Source: Thalassotalea marina (lineage in GTDB: Bacteria > Pseudomonadota > Gammaproteobacteria > Enterobacterales > Alteromonadaceae). Taken from it: DNA of 64,000 nt. The notes below the pieces were generated by a model. The model did not search any database. It was given only the letters and a program-made list of their open reading frames with translations, and had not been told where the DNA came from. Below are positions 26,555 to 35,756 of this stretch, in pieces. Every line of letters starts with the position of its first letter. Within the stretch, counting starts at the first letter, position 1. Position numbers and translations under genes: made by a program. Location of the stretch: the NCBI RefSeq assembly GCF_014656435.1, contig NZ_BNCK01000002.1:179475-243474 (forward strand), in the 5' to 3' direction.

Positions 26555-28150
26555 ATGACTTCAGTATATTCTACATTAGACTGGATTGTATTTGGTCTGT
26601 ACGTCACGTTATTAATCGCAACGGGCGTTTATTTTAATCGTAAGAAGTCTGTTAATACCCAAGATTATTTTCTTGGTGGCAATGCCATACCTACTTGGAT
26701 GGTGGCAATTTCCGTGCTGGCCACTTCGCAATCAGCAGCTACTTTCTTGGGCGGGCCTGACCAAGGATACCAAGGCGATTTATCTTATCTTGCCACCAAT
26801 ATCGGGGCGGTAATTGCTGCCATACTGGTTAGCATCATTTTGATCCCTAAGTTCTATAAAAATAAAGTGTTTACTGTTTATGAACTGTTAGAAAAGCGCA
26901 TGGGGAGTTCTGCAAAAAAACAAGCCGGCATGATGTATCTGTTTGGTCGGATTTTTGCGAGTGGCGCTCGTTTGTATATGGCAGCGCTGGCGGTTTCTAT
27001 GATTTTGTTTGCCAACATTGATGCCGATAGTGTCATTATCGCCACGCTTGTTTTAACTGCTGCGGGCTTGTTATATACGGTGTTTGGCGGTATTCGCTCG
27101 GTCATATATGGTGACGTGATCCAATGTGTTGTCTATGTAAGCGCTGCTGTTTTTGTTTTGTATTTTTTATATCAGGCAATACCAGCAAGTTTCAGTCAAA
27201 TTGTTGAAGCCTTGCAACACCCTGCACCTGGCGCTGACTCTAAACTTGCGCTGCTAAAGTTTGATTGGGACTTTTCTTCTTCAGGCGTATTTAACTTTTG
27301 GTCAGCAATTACGGGGTTTGTGCTCCTTAACTTCGCAGCATTTGGTTTAGATCAGGATATGACACAGCGAGTGTTAACCTGTAAAAATGCTAAAGAAGCC
27401 AACAAAGCTATGCTGTTATCCGTTGTGCTTGTTATGCCGGTAATGCTGTTGTTTATTCTTATCGGGTTATTGCTTTTTATCTTGTATCAACGACCTGACC
27501 TTATGCAAATATCAGCTGGTGGTGAATTGATTCAAGACTTTCAAGGCGAAAAAATTACCATCTTTATGTACTACGTATTAAATGAGATCCCACCAGGTGT
27601 AAAAGGGTTGGTGACCATTGGTATTGTTGCTGCCGCTTTGTCTACGCTTAATTCGGGTTTGAATTCTATGTCATCGGTGCTGGTTAACGATATTTATCGT
27701 CCATTTAAAGAAAAGCACCATATTAATTTACCCGAAATTCATTATGTAAAAGCTGGGCAAGTTGGCATGGCATTAGTTGCTATTACATTATGTTTTATGG
27801 CAATTCTTTGTTTTTACTGGCAACGTTATACCGATATGCCATTGTTGAAATTTGCATTAAGTGTCATGGTTTTCTCTTATAGTGGTTTGATTGGCGTATT
27901 TTTAACGGCGCTATTTACTAACCGTGGTAATTCGGTATCGGTTTTTTCAGCGTTGGTGGTTGGCTTTCTTATTACGCTGTTTTTTCAACCTTATGTGATG
28001 TCGATACTGTTGCCACAAGAGATGGTATTTGATCTAGGGTTTACATGGCAGCTGTGTATTGGAGCCAGCGTGTCCTTTTTCGTCTGCATATTAGGGCGTA
28101 AAAAAGAAATGGCTAACAGTGTTAAACCTTGTTTGGAGGCGTCAACATGA
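26555..28150 (+). CDS. SSS-family sodium:solute symporter (candidate MurNAc permease)
   Basis: 531 residues, about 13 to 14 membrane helices, with SSS-family features (DYFLGGNAIPTWMVAISVLATSQSAATFLGGPDQGY near the N-terminus, GGIRSVIYGDVIQ, AALSTLNSGLNSMSSVLVNDIYRPF). It heads a tight operon: its stop overlaps the kinase start (ATGA), followed by murQ and namZ. The natural inference is Na+-coupled import of MurNAc or a related amino sugar in unphosphorylated form, with the kinase acting afterwards. The family also carries sialate, sugars and amino acids, so the substrate rests on context. Confidence 0.85.
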   Translation: MTSVYSTLDWIVFGLYVTLLIATGVYFNRKKSVNTQDYFLGGNAIPTWMVAISVLATSQSAATFLGGPDQGYQGDLSYLATNIGAVIAAILVSIILIPKFYKNKVFTVYELLEKRMGSSAKKQAGMMYLFGRIFASGARLYMAALAVSMILFANIDADSVIIATLVLTAAGLLYTVFGGIRSVIYGDVIQCVVYVSAAVFVLYFLYQAIPASFSQIVEALQHPAPGADSKLALLKFDWDFSSSGVFNFWSAITGFVLLNFAAFGLDQDMTQRVLTCKNAKEANKAMLLSVVLVMPVMLLFILIGLLLFILYQRPDLMQISAGGELIQDFQGEKITIFMYYVLNEIPPGVKGLVTIGIVAAALSTLNSGLNSMSSVLVNDIYRPFKEKHHINLPEIHYVKAGQVGMALVAITLCFMAILCFYWQRYTDMPLLKFALSVMVFSYSGLIGVFLTALFTNRGNSVSVFSALVVGFLITLFFQPYVMSILLPQEMVFDLGFTWQLCIGASVSFFVCILGRKKEMANSVKPCLEAST

Positions 28151-29049
28151 GCTCTGTAGCAAGTAATAATCGATATATTTTAGGTGTCGATGGTGGTGGT
28201 ACAAAAACTATCGGTAGAATCATCAAGTTAAATACTAACGAGCAATGGCAAGCTTGTGTGGGGCCTGCTTCGTTGACTAATGATTTTGATTTGGCGGTGA
28301 CTAATTGCCAACGCTTAGTTGAACAATTGCTGTCAGCCTGTGGAGCTCGCCGTGAAGAGGTGGTAACCGTCATGGGGTTGGCTGGCGCGGGTAACCAAGA
28401 AAAGGCAGCTATTTTTACCGAGCATCTCTCGACAGGTTTTCGTGGTTTTGAGGTGTGCACCGACGCTAAAACATCGCTTTATGGTGCTAATGCCGGAGAG
28501 CCTGTTGTTGTTATTTCCCTTGGTACCGGTTCGGTAGGGGCCACCCTTGCTGTTGATGGTCAAAGCACCTTAAAAGGCGGCTGGGGGTTTACCGTTGGGG
28601 ATGAAGGCAGTGGTGCTAAGTTAGGTGTGCTCATTATTCAGTCTGTATTGTCTGAGTTAGAAACACAAGATGAAGTGATGAGTGCATTAACCCAAGCCGT
28701 TTGCCAAAAGATTTCACAGCGTAGAGACAAGCTAATCGAATGGTCTACCTTGGCTAAACCTATAGACTTTGCAGACTTAGCACCTTTAGTTTTTGAGCAA
28801 GTTGATACCTGTTCTCTGGCCAAAACAGTGTTAGCACAGCATGTGAAAAATGTAGAAAATTTAATTGAAAAGACCAGAGGTAATTATCAATTACCTGTCG
28901 TTTTACTTGGCGGTTTAGCGCAACCTACCATGCCTTATTTGAATCCGTTAATTCAAGAGTTAATAATGTCTCCCAAAGGAAATTCTTTGGATGGCGCCTG
29001 CTTTTTGGCAAAACAATTGTTAAATAAAGAAAACAAGGAGAATACGTAG
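28147..29049 (+). CDS. murK: BadF/BcrA-type amino-sugar kinase (MurK-like)
   Basis: 300 residues from ATG 28147, which has GGAGG eight bases upstream. ASKHA-fold kinase with phosphate-1 motif GVDGGGTKT (13-21), ISLGTGSVGATL, and GGWGFTVGDEGSGAKLG. Relatives phosphorylate GlcNAc, glucosamine, or MurNAc and GlcNAc (MurK of Clostridium acetobutylicum). Sitting between a symporter and murQ, the likely reaction is MurNAc + ATP to MurNAc-6-P, supplying the MurQ substrate without a PTS. ATG overlaps the symporter TGA; murQ starts 2 bp after its stop. The symbol is inferred from context. Confidence 0.82.
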   Translation: MSSVASNNRYILGVDGGGTKTIGRIIKLNTNEQWQACVGPASLTNDFDLAVTNCQRLVEQLLSACGARREEVVTVMGLAGAGNQEKAAIFTEHLSTGFRGFEVCTDAKTSLYGANAGEPVVVISLGTGSVGATLAVDGQSTLKGGWGFTVGDEGSGAKLGVLIIQSVLSELETQDEVMSALTQAVCQKISQRRDKLIEWSTLAKPIDFADLAPLVFEQVDTCSLAKTVLAQHVKNVENLIEKTRGNYQLPVVLLGGLAQPTMPYLNPLIQELIMSPKGNSLDGACFLAKQLLNKENKENT

Positions 29050-29051
29050 TT

Positions 29052-29999
29052 ATGAATGGCGACGTACTTAATGACAAGTCAAAATTGATTGAAGAACTAC
29101 AATTCATGTCTTCGGAAGGACGTAATCCTGATACCATGGATTTGGATTTGTTAGATACAACAAGCTTGTTGGCGGCATTAAATAAAGAAGACCACAAGGT
29201 CGCCTTTGTTGTGCAGCAAGCGATACCGGAAATTGCATTGGCTGTTGATGAAATTGTCAAAGCCTTTGGCAGAGGTGGTCGTTTAATTTATATTGGCGCA
29301 GGCACAAGTGGTCGTTTGGGCGTATTGGATGCGGTTGAATGCCCTCCAACTTTTACCGTGACGGATAAACAAGTCACCGCACTAATTGCTGGTGGTGAAA
29401 GTGCTATGTATAAAGCAGTTGAAGGGGCAGAGGACGATCCTCAACTGGCGATCACTGAACTCAAGCAAAAGCACTTAACTAAAGATGATGTCGTTGTTGG
29501 TATCGCAGCTAGTGGCAGAACGCCTTACACCATTTCGGCATTAAAATATGCTAAGGAAGTTGGCGCAACAGCGGTAGGTGTTGCTTGTAATCCGCAATCA
29601 GAGTTACTCAAAGAAGCTAACATTGCTATTTGTGCTGAAGTTGGCCCTGAAGCGATAACTGGCTCAACCCGACTTAAGTCTGGTACGGCGCAAAAACTTA
29701 TTTTAAACATGCTGACCACAGCCAGTATGGTCAAAACTGGCAAAGTATATGAAAACTTAATGGTTGATGTATTTGCCAGTAATGAAAAACTAAAAGCTAG
29801 GGCTATACGTATCGTCATGCAAGTTTGTGGCTGTGATGTGCAAACGGCATCACAAGCGCTATTACAAGCAGACAATAATGCCAAGCTAGCTATTTTGTTG
29901 TTATTAACGGGGTTGCCTGTCGATGATGCTAAACAAATGCTAAACAATAACAATGGCTTTTTAAGAAAAGCTGTTGAGCAATCAACAAAAGAGCCTTAA
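29052..29999 (+). CDS. murQ: N-acetylmuramic acid 6-phosphate etherase
   Basis: 315 residues, slightly longer than E. coli MurQ (298). SIS fold with GAGTSGRLG at 82-90, catalytic Glu96 in DAVECPPTF, GGESAMYKAVEGAEDD with the second conserved Glu near 127, and VGIAASGRTPYTISAL. It cleaves the D-lactyl ether of MurNAc-6-P to give GlcNAc-6-P and D-lactate in the cytoplasm. This is the most diagnostic gene of the island. GlcNAc-6-P would then need NagA and NagB, which are not in the window. Confidence 0.97.
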   Translation: MNGDVLNDKSKLIEELQFMSSEGRNPDTMDLDLLDTTSLLAALNKEDHKVAFVVQQAIPEIALAVDEIVKAFGRGGRLIYIGAGTSGRLGVLDAVECPPTFTVTDKQVTALIAGGESAMYKAVEGAEDDPQLAITELKQKHLTKDDVVVGIAASGRTPYTISALKYAKEVGATAVGVACNPQSELLKEANIAICAEVGPEAITGSTRLKSGTAQKLILNMLTTASMVKTGKVYENLMVDVFASNEKLKARAIRIVMQVCGCDVQTASQALLQADNNAKLAILLLLTGLPVDDAKQMLNNNNGFLRKAVEQSTKEP

Positions 30000-30003
30000 T
30001 AAA

Positions 30004-31170
30004 ATGAAGCAATTAACGTATTGGGTTCATTGTTTTCTTAGCTTAGTCTTGATGTTTAGTGTTTTTAGCCATGCAAAATCACCAGTAGTTGGTGCAGAGC
30101 AATGGCCACAATATCAACCGCTTTTAGAAGGTAAAAAAGTTGGTTTAGTGGTCAATCAAACGTCAATGGTGAACAGCACACATCTAGTTGATTTTTTGCT
30201 GGCTAAAGGTGTCGAAGTAAAAGCTATTTTTGCACCTGAACATGGTTTTAGAGGTAATTATGACGCAGGTGCCGTTGTTGATAACAATATCGACGCAAAA
30301 ACAAAGCTACCGATTATTTCAATCTATGGAAAAAACAAAAAGCCATCACAAGATGTATTGGCAGATCTAGACGTTATTGTTTTTGATATTCAAGATGTTG
30401 GTTTGCGATTTTATACTTATTTAAGTTCTATGCATTATATGATGGAAGCATCTGCAGATGCAGGAATAGACTTTATCGTGTTAGATCGCCCAAACCCCAA
30501 CATTTCCTATGTTGATGGCCCTATTTTAGAGCCAGAATTTAGCTCTTTTGTCGGCATGCATCCTATTCCTATTTTGCATGGTATGACCTTAGCTGAATTA
30601 GCATTAATGATTAATGCCAAGGGCTGGTTAAACACAAAAAAGCCGCTTGATTTAAGCGTTATTGCGGTTAAACACTATAATAGAAGCCAGCACTATTCAT
30701 TACCTATCAAGCCAAGTCCAAACTTACCGAATGATCAATCGATCCAACTTTACCCGTCTTTAACTTTTTTTGAGTCAACCTACGTGAGTTTAGGACGTGG
30801 AACACCGTTTCCATTTCAAGTGTTAGGTCATGATCAGCATTTTATAGGCGATTTTAAATTTACACCTATTTCGATGCCAGGCAGTGCGTTGAAACCAAAA
30901 TTAATGGATAAAGAGTTAACTGGCCAAGATTTACGAAACGCGAACATCAAAGGGCTAGATTTAGCGCCACTGATTCAGTGGTATCAAATCTTTAAAGAGA
31001 AAGACGCAGAGTTTTTTATGTCGCCTAGCTTTATGGATAAATTAGCCGGTACTGACAAAATTAGAAAAATGATCATAGCAGGAAAAAGCGCACAACAAAT
31101 TCGCGATACTTGGCAACAAGACATTCAACAATTTAAACGCCAAAGAAGCCCATATTTGTTGTACCAGTGA
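30004..31170 (+). CDS. namZ: Exo-beta-N-acetylmuramidase NamZ-like (DUF1343, GH171)
   Basis: 388 residues from ATG 30004, chosen because it gives a signal peptide (MKQLTYW...VFSHA, about 26 residues). An upstream in-frame TTG at 29974 would overlap murQ and spoil it. DUF1343 signatures present are VGLVVNQTS, IFAPEHGFRGNYDAG, FDIQDVGLRFYTYLSSM, DRPNP and PSPNLPNDQSIQLYPSLTFFE...SLGRGT. B. subtilis NamZ (YbbC) removes terminal MurNAc from the non-reducing end and is encoded with murQ, murR, nagZ and amiE. The same partners occur here. Predicted to be periplasmic. Confidence 0.9.
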   Translation: MKQLTYWVHCFLSLVLMFSVFSHAKSPVVGAEQWPQYQPLLEGKKVGLVVNQTSMVNSTHLVDFLLAKGVEVKAIFAPEHGFRGNYDAGAVVDNNIDAKTKLPIISIYGKNKKPSQDVLADLDVIVFDIQDVGLRFYTYLSSMHYMMEASADAGIDFIVLDRPNPNISYVDGPILEPEFSSFVGMHPIPILHGMTLAELALMINAKGWLNTKKPLDLSVIAVKHYNRSQHYSLPIKPSPNLPNDQSIQLYPSLTFFESTYVSLGRGTPFPFQVLGHDQHFIGDFKFTPISMPGSALKPKLMDKELTGQDLRNANIKGLDLAPLIQWYQIFKEKDAEFFMSPSFMDKLAGTDKIRKMIIAGKSAQQIRDTWQQDIQQFKRQRSPYLLYQ

Positions 31171-31281
31171 TAAAAGGCGATACCGTACGGGCATACCGTA
31201 AGGTGAGTTAATTGTTATTGATGTTATCTGACGGCTGCCAAGGGATGAAACTTGGCAGCGTTGAGCAAAAGTTGAAGAAGG

Positions 31282-32127
31282 CTAACTTTCTCTAAATGTT
31301 TTAACTGCCGTATTACTTTTCTCAAGTAATTTACGTCCTTGGCTCGACGCTTGTGTAAGGGCAATAAACAGTATGTCGATAACAAACTCTTGAGATGTTC
31401 TCGCTAGAATTGAAGATAAGCGCAATGATTCCTGCTCGGCGATTGAATACAGTTTAACATCGGCGTTTTCAGAAACCGGAGTTGCGCCATATTTAGTTAA
31501 CGAAATGACGGAAGCATTGTTCTTTTTAGCTTCTTCAGTGACAGATTTAACTTCTCTTGTTTGTCCTGATTCACTGATCGCAAAGACCAAGTCACCCTTT
31601 TTAAAGGTTGAAACAAAGGCTAACTGTGCATGACCATCTGGCTCTGCATAAGCCGAAAAGCCAAGTTTTTGTAGCTTGTATGAAAAATCTTTACCGACAA
31701 GAGCTGAGCCGCCTAACCCTGAAATTAGAATACGATTAGCTGAGGTAATTAACTTTACAGCCTGCTCTAAAGACTCTTGCTCTAACAATATTTTAGTTTC
31801 GGTAAGTAGAGATATTTTGCTATTGAGTAAAATATCTGAAATTTGTGGCAAACTAGATTTAAGCGTGATCTCACCATGCAACTTAGGATCGTTAGTTTCG
31901 CTGTTAAGTGCATCTATAATGGCTAACTTAAATGCAGGGTAACCTTTGTAGCCCAATTTTTGTGTGAACTTTATAACACTTGATTGGCTGATACCAATAA
32001 CGCTAGACAATTCCTGTGAAGATAAGTCTCTAATTGCGTTAGACGATTTTAAGACAAACGACGCTATTTTAGCTTCACTTGCAGATAAAGAGTTTTGTAT
32101 CGCTTTAATTTTAATAAGAGCTGACAT
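31282..32127 (-). CDS. murR: MurR/RpiR-family transcriptional regulator
   Basis: 281 residues. N-terminal RpiR-type helix-turn-helix (about 1-75; SSQELSSVIGISQSSVIKFTQKLGYKGYPAFKLAI) and C-terminal SIS domain (about 120-250; NRILISGLGGSALVGKDFSYKL, DLVFAISESGQTREV). E. coli MurR represses murQP and responds to MurNAc-6-P. Encoded convergently with namZ and divergently from the D-lactate dehydrogenase gene. A 13-bp palindrome in the divergent gap recurs upstream of other island genes, so this is the best candidate for the island regulator. Confidence 0.9.
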   Translation of the reverse strand: MSALIKIKAIQNSLSASEAKIASFVLKSSNAIRDLSSQELSSVIGISQSSVIKFTQKLGYKGYPAFKLAIIDALNSETNDPKLHGEITLKSSLPQISDILLNSKISLLTETKILLEQESLEQAVKLITSANRILISGLGGSALVGKDFSYKLQKLGFSAYAEPDGHAQLAFVSTFKKGDLVFAISESGQTREVKSVTEEAKKNNASVISLTKYGATPVSENADVKLYSIAEQESLRLSSILARTSQEFVIDILFIALTQASSQGRKLLEKSNTAVKTFRES

Positions 32128-32268
32128 TGATTGCAGGCTGACCGATTAATAAATTATTTTTGGTCTTATATCATAAATTTTAATAATGTTTCCATAAAAA
32201 AAGTACGTCAAAGTGGGATGCAAGCGCAATAATTATAGAATTCTAGCCTCTGTGGTTAAAATTTAATT

Positions 32269-32281
32269 GAATAAAATATTC
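32269..32281. promoter_or_regulatory. Candidate MurR/RpiR operator 2
   Basis: GAATAAAATATTC, extended by T and A to a 15-bp dyad at 32268-32282. Lies between murR and the D-lactate dehydrogenase gene, well placed for autoregulation and control of dld. One mismatch to the site at 26510. Confidence 0.5.
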
Positions 32282-32402
32282 ATATTTTGTTTTAAAGGTA
32301 AAATAATAACGTTATTCTGAGTTTTTGCACTATTCCAGTTTTCGCCGTCATGGAATGAGCAATAAGTTTTGTCATAATGGAATAGAAAACGAGCGTATCA
32401 CC

Positions 32403-35261
32403 ATGTTAGAAGAATCATTCTCAAGTTTTGTTACAGCAGTTAAAGATGTTCTTGAAGAAAGCCAAATAATTAGCAATACACTGCAACGTTACGCTTATGG
32501 CACAGACGCGAGTTTTTATCGATTAGTGCCAAAACTTATTATTAACATTGATAACGAACAGCAACTCATCGATGTCATTAAGTTGTCCAACCAATATTTG
32601 GTACCGCTGACTTTTAGAGCGGCAGGGACGAGTTTGTCAGGGCAGGCGATTACCGATTCTGTGTTGATTGTTTTATCGCCCCAATGGAACAAGATTGATA
32701 TTCTCCAGCAGGGGAAAAAAGTAAAACTGCAACCGGGTGTTATTGGTGCGCACGCCAATCGAGCGTTAGCGAGTTATGGGCGAAAAATTGGCCCAGATCC
32801 CGCCTCCATCAATAGCTGTAAAGTTGGTGGTATAGCGGCCAATAATTCATCGGGTATGTGTTGTGGGGTTAAACACAATAGTTATCATACTTTAGCCGAT
32901 ATTCGGGTGATTATGGCCAATGGCTCGGTCTTAGATACGGCAAACTTATTATCTCGCGAGCAATTTGTTCGACAAAACCCTGAGTTGATTCAAACTTTGA
33001 GTAACTTGGCAGAACAAGTAAAAAGCGACACCGAATTATCGAATAAAATTGCCCATAAATACCGTTTAAAAAATACCATGGGATATGGCGTTAATGCCTT
33101 ATTGGAATACACGGATCCAATAGACATTTTAAGTCACTTAATGATTGGCTCTGAAGGCACATTAGGTTTTATATCCGATATTACATATCACACCATAGCA
33201 GTTGAACAATACAGTGCGGTTGGTTTATTCGTTTTTGATGATATAGAGGCGAGCTGTCAATTAGTACAAATGCTGGCACATGAATCGGTGGCTGCAATTG
33301 AGCTTATGGATGGCACAGCGTTAAACTCTGTTACTGACAAACTTAACGAATTTATTGCGGTCAATAGTTTATCGCCGCGCCATGCTGGCTTGTTAATTGA
33401 AATCTCGTCGCAAACGGCACAAGAGCTCAATAACAAACTAACACATATCACAGCGCTTATTGGTCAATATGACACTAGCTTGATTGCCGAACACGCATTT
33501 ACACAAAATAAAGATGACATCGAAAAATTGTGGGCGATTCGCAAAGGCATGTTTCCAGCGGTCGGTGCTGCCAGAGCAATTGGTACCACTGTCATTATTG
33601 AAGATGTAGCACTACCATTGCCAGATTTAGCAACTGGTGTACAACAGCTGCATCAGTTGTTTGAACGTAGTGGTTATCACGATGCGATAATATTTGGTCA
33701 TGCTTTAGACGGTAATTTACACTTTGTATTCAGTCAGTCGTTTAACGAACAAGTGGAGGTAGAGCGCTATCATCAATTTATGGCAGCGGTTGCTCGCCTT
33801 ATTGCCGTTGATTTTCAAGGTTCATTAAAAGCGGAACACGGCACAGGCCGCAACATGGCACCATTTGTTGAGCTGGAGTGGGGACAAGATATTTATCAAG
33901 TAATGAAGTCGATCAAAGCGGCTTTTGATCCACTTAACATTCTTAACCCTGGTGTCATTATTAATGACGATGCCAATGCACATTTATTAAACTTAAAATC
34001 ATTACCGCAAGCCGACTGCATTATTGATAAATGCATTGAGTGTGGCTTTTGTGAGTCGGTTTGCCCATCTAAAAATTATACTTTAACACCAAGACAACGC
34101 ATTGCTGTATGGCGGCATATCGGTGAGTTAACAGAGCAACAGCAACAAGGTTTATTATCAAACGACGCACTGGCTGAGTTAAAAGAGCTTAAGCAAGCCT
34201 ACCAGTTTTATGGCATTGATAGCTGCGCAACAACGGGGTTGTGTGCTCATCATTGTCCGGTAGGCATTGATACTGGTAAATTTATTCAAGGTGTAAAAGA
34301 GCAAAATCACCAAGCCAAATGGCTACCTCAATTCGTTGCCAATAATTATGACAAAGTGCTGTGGGGAGCAAATAAAGCGGTTAATTTGGTGGCAAGTTCT
34401 GCGCGTATCCTAGGGCCAGAAAAGACAAAAACTCTCTTTAAAGGCTTAAATAAACTCAGTGTCAATAACATTCCTAAATGGCAAACTAGCTGGCCAAATG
34501 GCGCTGTACACCAACATAAGAAAGGGGTAAATCCAGCATCAATTGATGGCGCAGGTACCGGCCATCAACAAAAAGTAGTGTTTGTCACTTCCTGTGTAAA
34601 TCGTGTGTTTGCCGCAGATAGTCACGCAAAAGATCAACGTTCAATTACTAGGGTATTAGCTTCTGTTTTAGAAAAAGCCAACATAGAGCTCATTATTCCT
34701 GAGTCGGTTAACAGTTTATGTTGTGGAAAGCCTTGGTTGTCAAAAGGCAATAACAGTGTGGCCAAACAAAAAGCACATCAGTTATTGGATGAGGTGAATA
34801 GGGCGTCTGAAAATGGCCGATGGCCAGTGGTAATTGATGCCAGCCCTTGTGAGATGACGCTAAATCAATTAAAACCATTGAGTGTTCTAGAGCTTTCACA
34901 ATATTTACTTATCCATGTCGCACCATTGCTCAACATTACAAAAACTAAAGAGCCTATCATGCTGCATAAAACCTGCAGCAGTATTCAACAAGACGGCGCA
35001 AAAGCGTTAACTACATTGGCACAATTATGTTGCGAGAATGTTGTCATTCCGAATGATATCAACTGTTGTGGTTTTGCAGGCGACAAGGGGTTTTTCCTAC
35101 CAGAGTTAAATAAAAGTGCGCTAGCACCATTAGCTCAACAAATACCACAAAACTGCCAACGTGGCGTTAGTAATAGTCGAACCTGCGAAATAGGTTTAAG
35201 TGAACACAGTGGGCTACCTTATCAGTCGATTGTTTACTTGCTTGATGAAGTCAGTAACTAG
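32403..35261 (+). CDS. FAD/Fe-S D-lactate dehydrogenase (Dld-II type)
   Basis: 952 residues from ATG 32403. An upstream in-frame TTG at 32325 adds residues lacking homology-like features. FAD_binding_4 domain about 40-180 (RAAGTSLSGQA, PGVIGAHANRAL, GGIAANNSSGMCCG), FAD-oxidase C domain about 210-480 ending in KAEHGTGRN, two 4Fe-4S clusters from about residue 539 (CIDKCIECGFCESVCP, then CATTGLCAHHCP), and a C-terminal CCG module (LCCGKPW, NCCGFAGDKG). The architecture matches Dld-II of Shewanella and of pseudomonads. It would oxidise the D-lactate released by MurQ and feed electrons to the quinone pool. The stop codon lies in a repeat-like sequence. Confidence 0.88.
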   Translation: MLEESFSSFVTAVKDVLEESQIISNTLQRYAYGTDASFYRLVPKLIINIDNEQQLIDVIKLSNQYLVPLTFRAAGTSLSGQAITDSVLIVLSPQWNKIDILQQGKKVKLQPGVIGAHANRALASYGRKIGPDPASINSCKVGGIAANNSSGMCCGVKHNSYHTLADIRVIMANGSVLDTANLLSREQFVRQNPELIQTLSNLAEQVKSDTELSNKIAHKYRLKNTMGYGVNALLEYTDPIDILSHLMIGSEGTLGFISDITYHTIAVEQYSAVGLFVFDDIEASCQLVQMLAHESVAAIELMDGTALNSVTDKLNEFIAVNSLSPRHAGLLIEISSQTAQELNNKLTHITALIGQYDTSLIAEHAFTQNKDDIEKLWAIRKGMFPAVGAARAIGTTVIIEDVALPLPDLATGVQQLHQLFERSGYHDAIIFGHALDGNLHFVFSQSFNEQVEVERYHQFMAAVARLIAVDFQGSLKAEHGTGRNMAPFVELEWGQDIYQVMKSIKAAFDPLNILNPGVIINDDANAHLLNLKSLPQADCIIDKCIECGFCESVCPSKNYTLTPRQRIAVWRHIGELTEQQQQGLLSNDALAELKELKQAYQFYGIDSCATTGLCAHHCPVGIDTGKFIQGVKEQNHQAKWLPQFVANNYDKVLWGANKAVNLVASSARILGPEKTKTLFKGLNKLSVNNIPKWQTSWPNGAVHQHKKGVNPASIDGAGTGHQQKVVFVTSCVNRVFAADSHAKDQRSITRVLASVLEKANIELIIPESVNSLCCGKPWLSKGNNSVAKQKAHQLLDEVNRASENGRWPVVIDASPCEMTLNQLKPLSVLELSQYLLIHVAPLLNITKTKEPIMLHKTCSSIQQDGAKALTTLAQLCCENVVIPNDINCCGFAGDKGFFLPELNKSALAPLAQQIPQNCQRGVSNSRTCEIGLSEHSGLPYQSIVYLLDEVSN

Positions 35262-35270
35262 GGCGTGTTG
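35258..35270. repeat. Solo end of the CTAGG-type element at the dld stop
   Basis: CTAGGGCGTGTTG closely matches the left end of the element after tyrA (CTAGGACGTGTTG, 56854-56866). The TAG stop of the D-lactate dehydrogenase gene is part of it. No matching inverted right end is seen before the TonB receptor gene, so this looks like a remnant. Confidence 0.5.
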
Positions 35271-35333
35271 GACTTGTCTCTGTTTTAAACAGTATTGTTA
35301 ATAAAAAGAAGAAAAAATAAAACGTTTTATAAA

Positions 35334-35534
35334 TTAACCTCAGATTCGCATAAGCAATGCGTTTCTAGGTGCTATTTTTACTGACTTCTTCGTTATTTTG
35401 AAGCGAAATAGCTAGCTATTCCTGCTGCAAAATGCCTTGAATTCAGACAAAAATATCGACCTAGAAATATAAGAGACTGCTAACTTATTGTTTTCTTTGA
35501 TTTAGCACTATTTCTCATACAAACCTGAGGTTAA
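35334..35534. mobile_element. MITE-like element, copy A
   Basis: 201 bp bounded by inverted ends TTAACCTCAG and CTGAGGTTAA, flanked by AAATT on both sides (possible target duplication). It contains no ORF. It differs from copy B at 46634-46834 at only about a dozen positions by eye, and both copies have the same orientation. Probably a non-autonomous element. No transposase is in the window. Confidence 0.8.
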
Positions 35535-35591
35535 ATTAGCGAAACATTAATACTTTAGTACTAAAATATTTTAAAAATAGGAATAAATAAT

Positions 35592-35602
35592 AATAAATTA
35601 TT
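35592..35602. promoter_or_regulatory. Weak MurR-box-like palindrome before the TonB receptor gene
   Basis: AATAAATTATT equals the central 11 bases of the site at 26510, but the outer G and C are T and T. The tract is very AT-rich, so chance is a real alternative. The remaining 150 bp up to the TonB receptor gene are AT-rich with AGGAG before the ATG. Confidence 0.25.
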
Positions 35603-35756
35603 TACTTTAATTTTATGTGTGGTAAGTTAGTTATGTTGGGTAATTAATAATCACTTTCGCTCATAAGTAACGTAACACTCGGTACGTCGCGTTCTACATG
35701 GGATGTTAGCTAAGTTTGTGATTTATTAAATAATAATAAATTAGGAGACACCAAAC

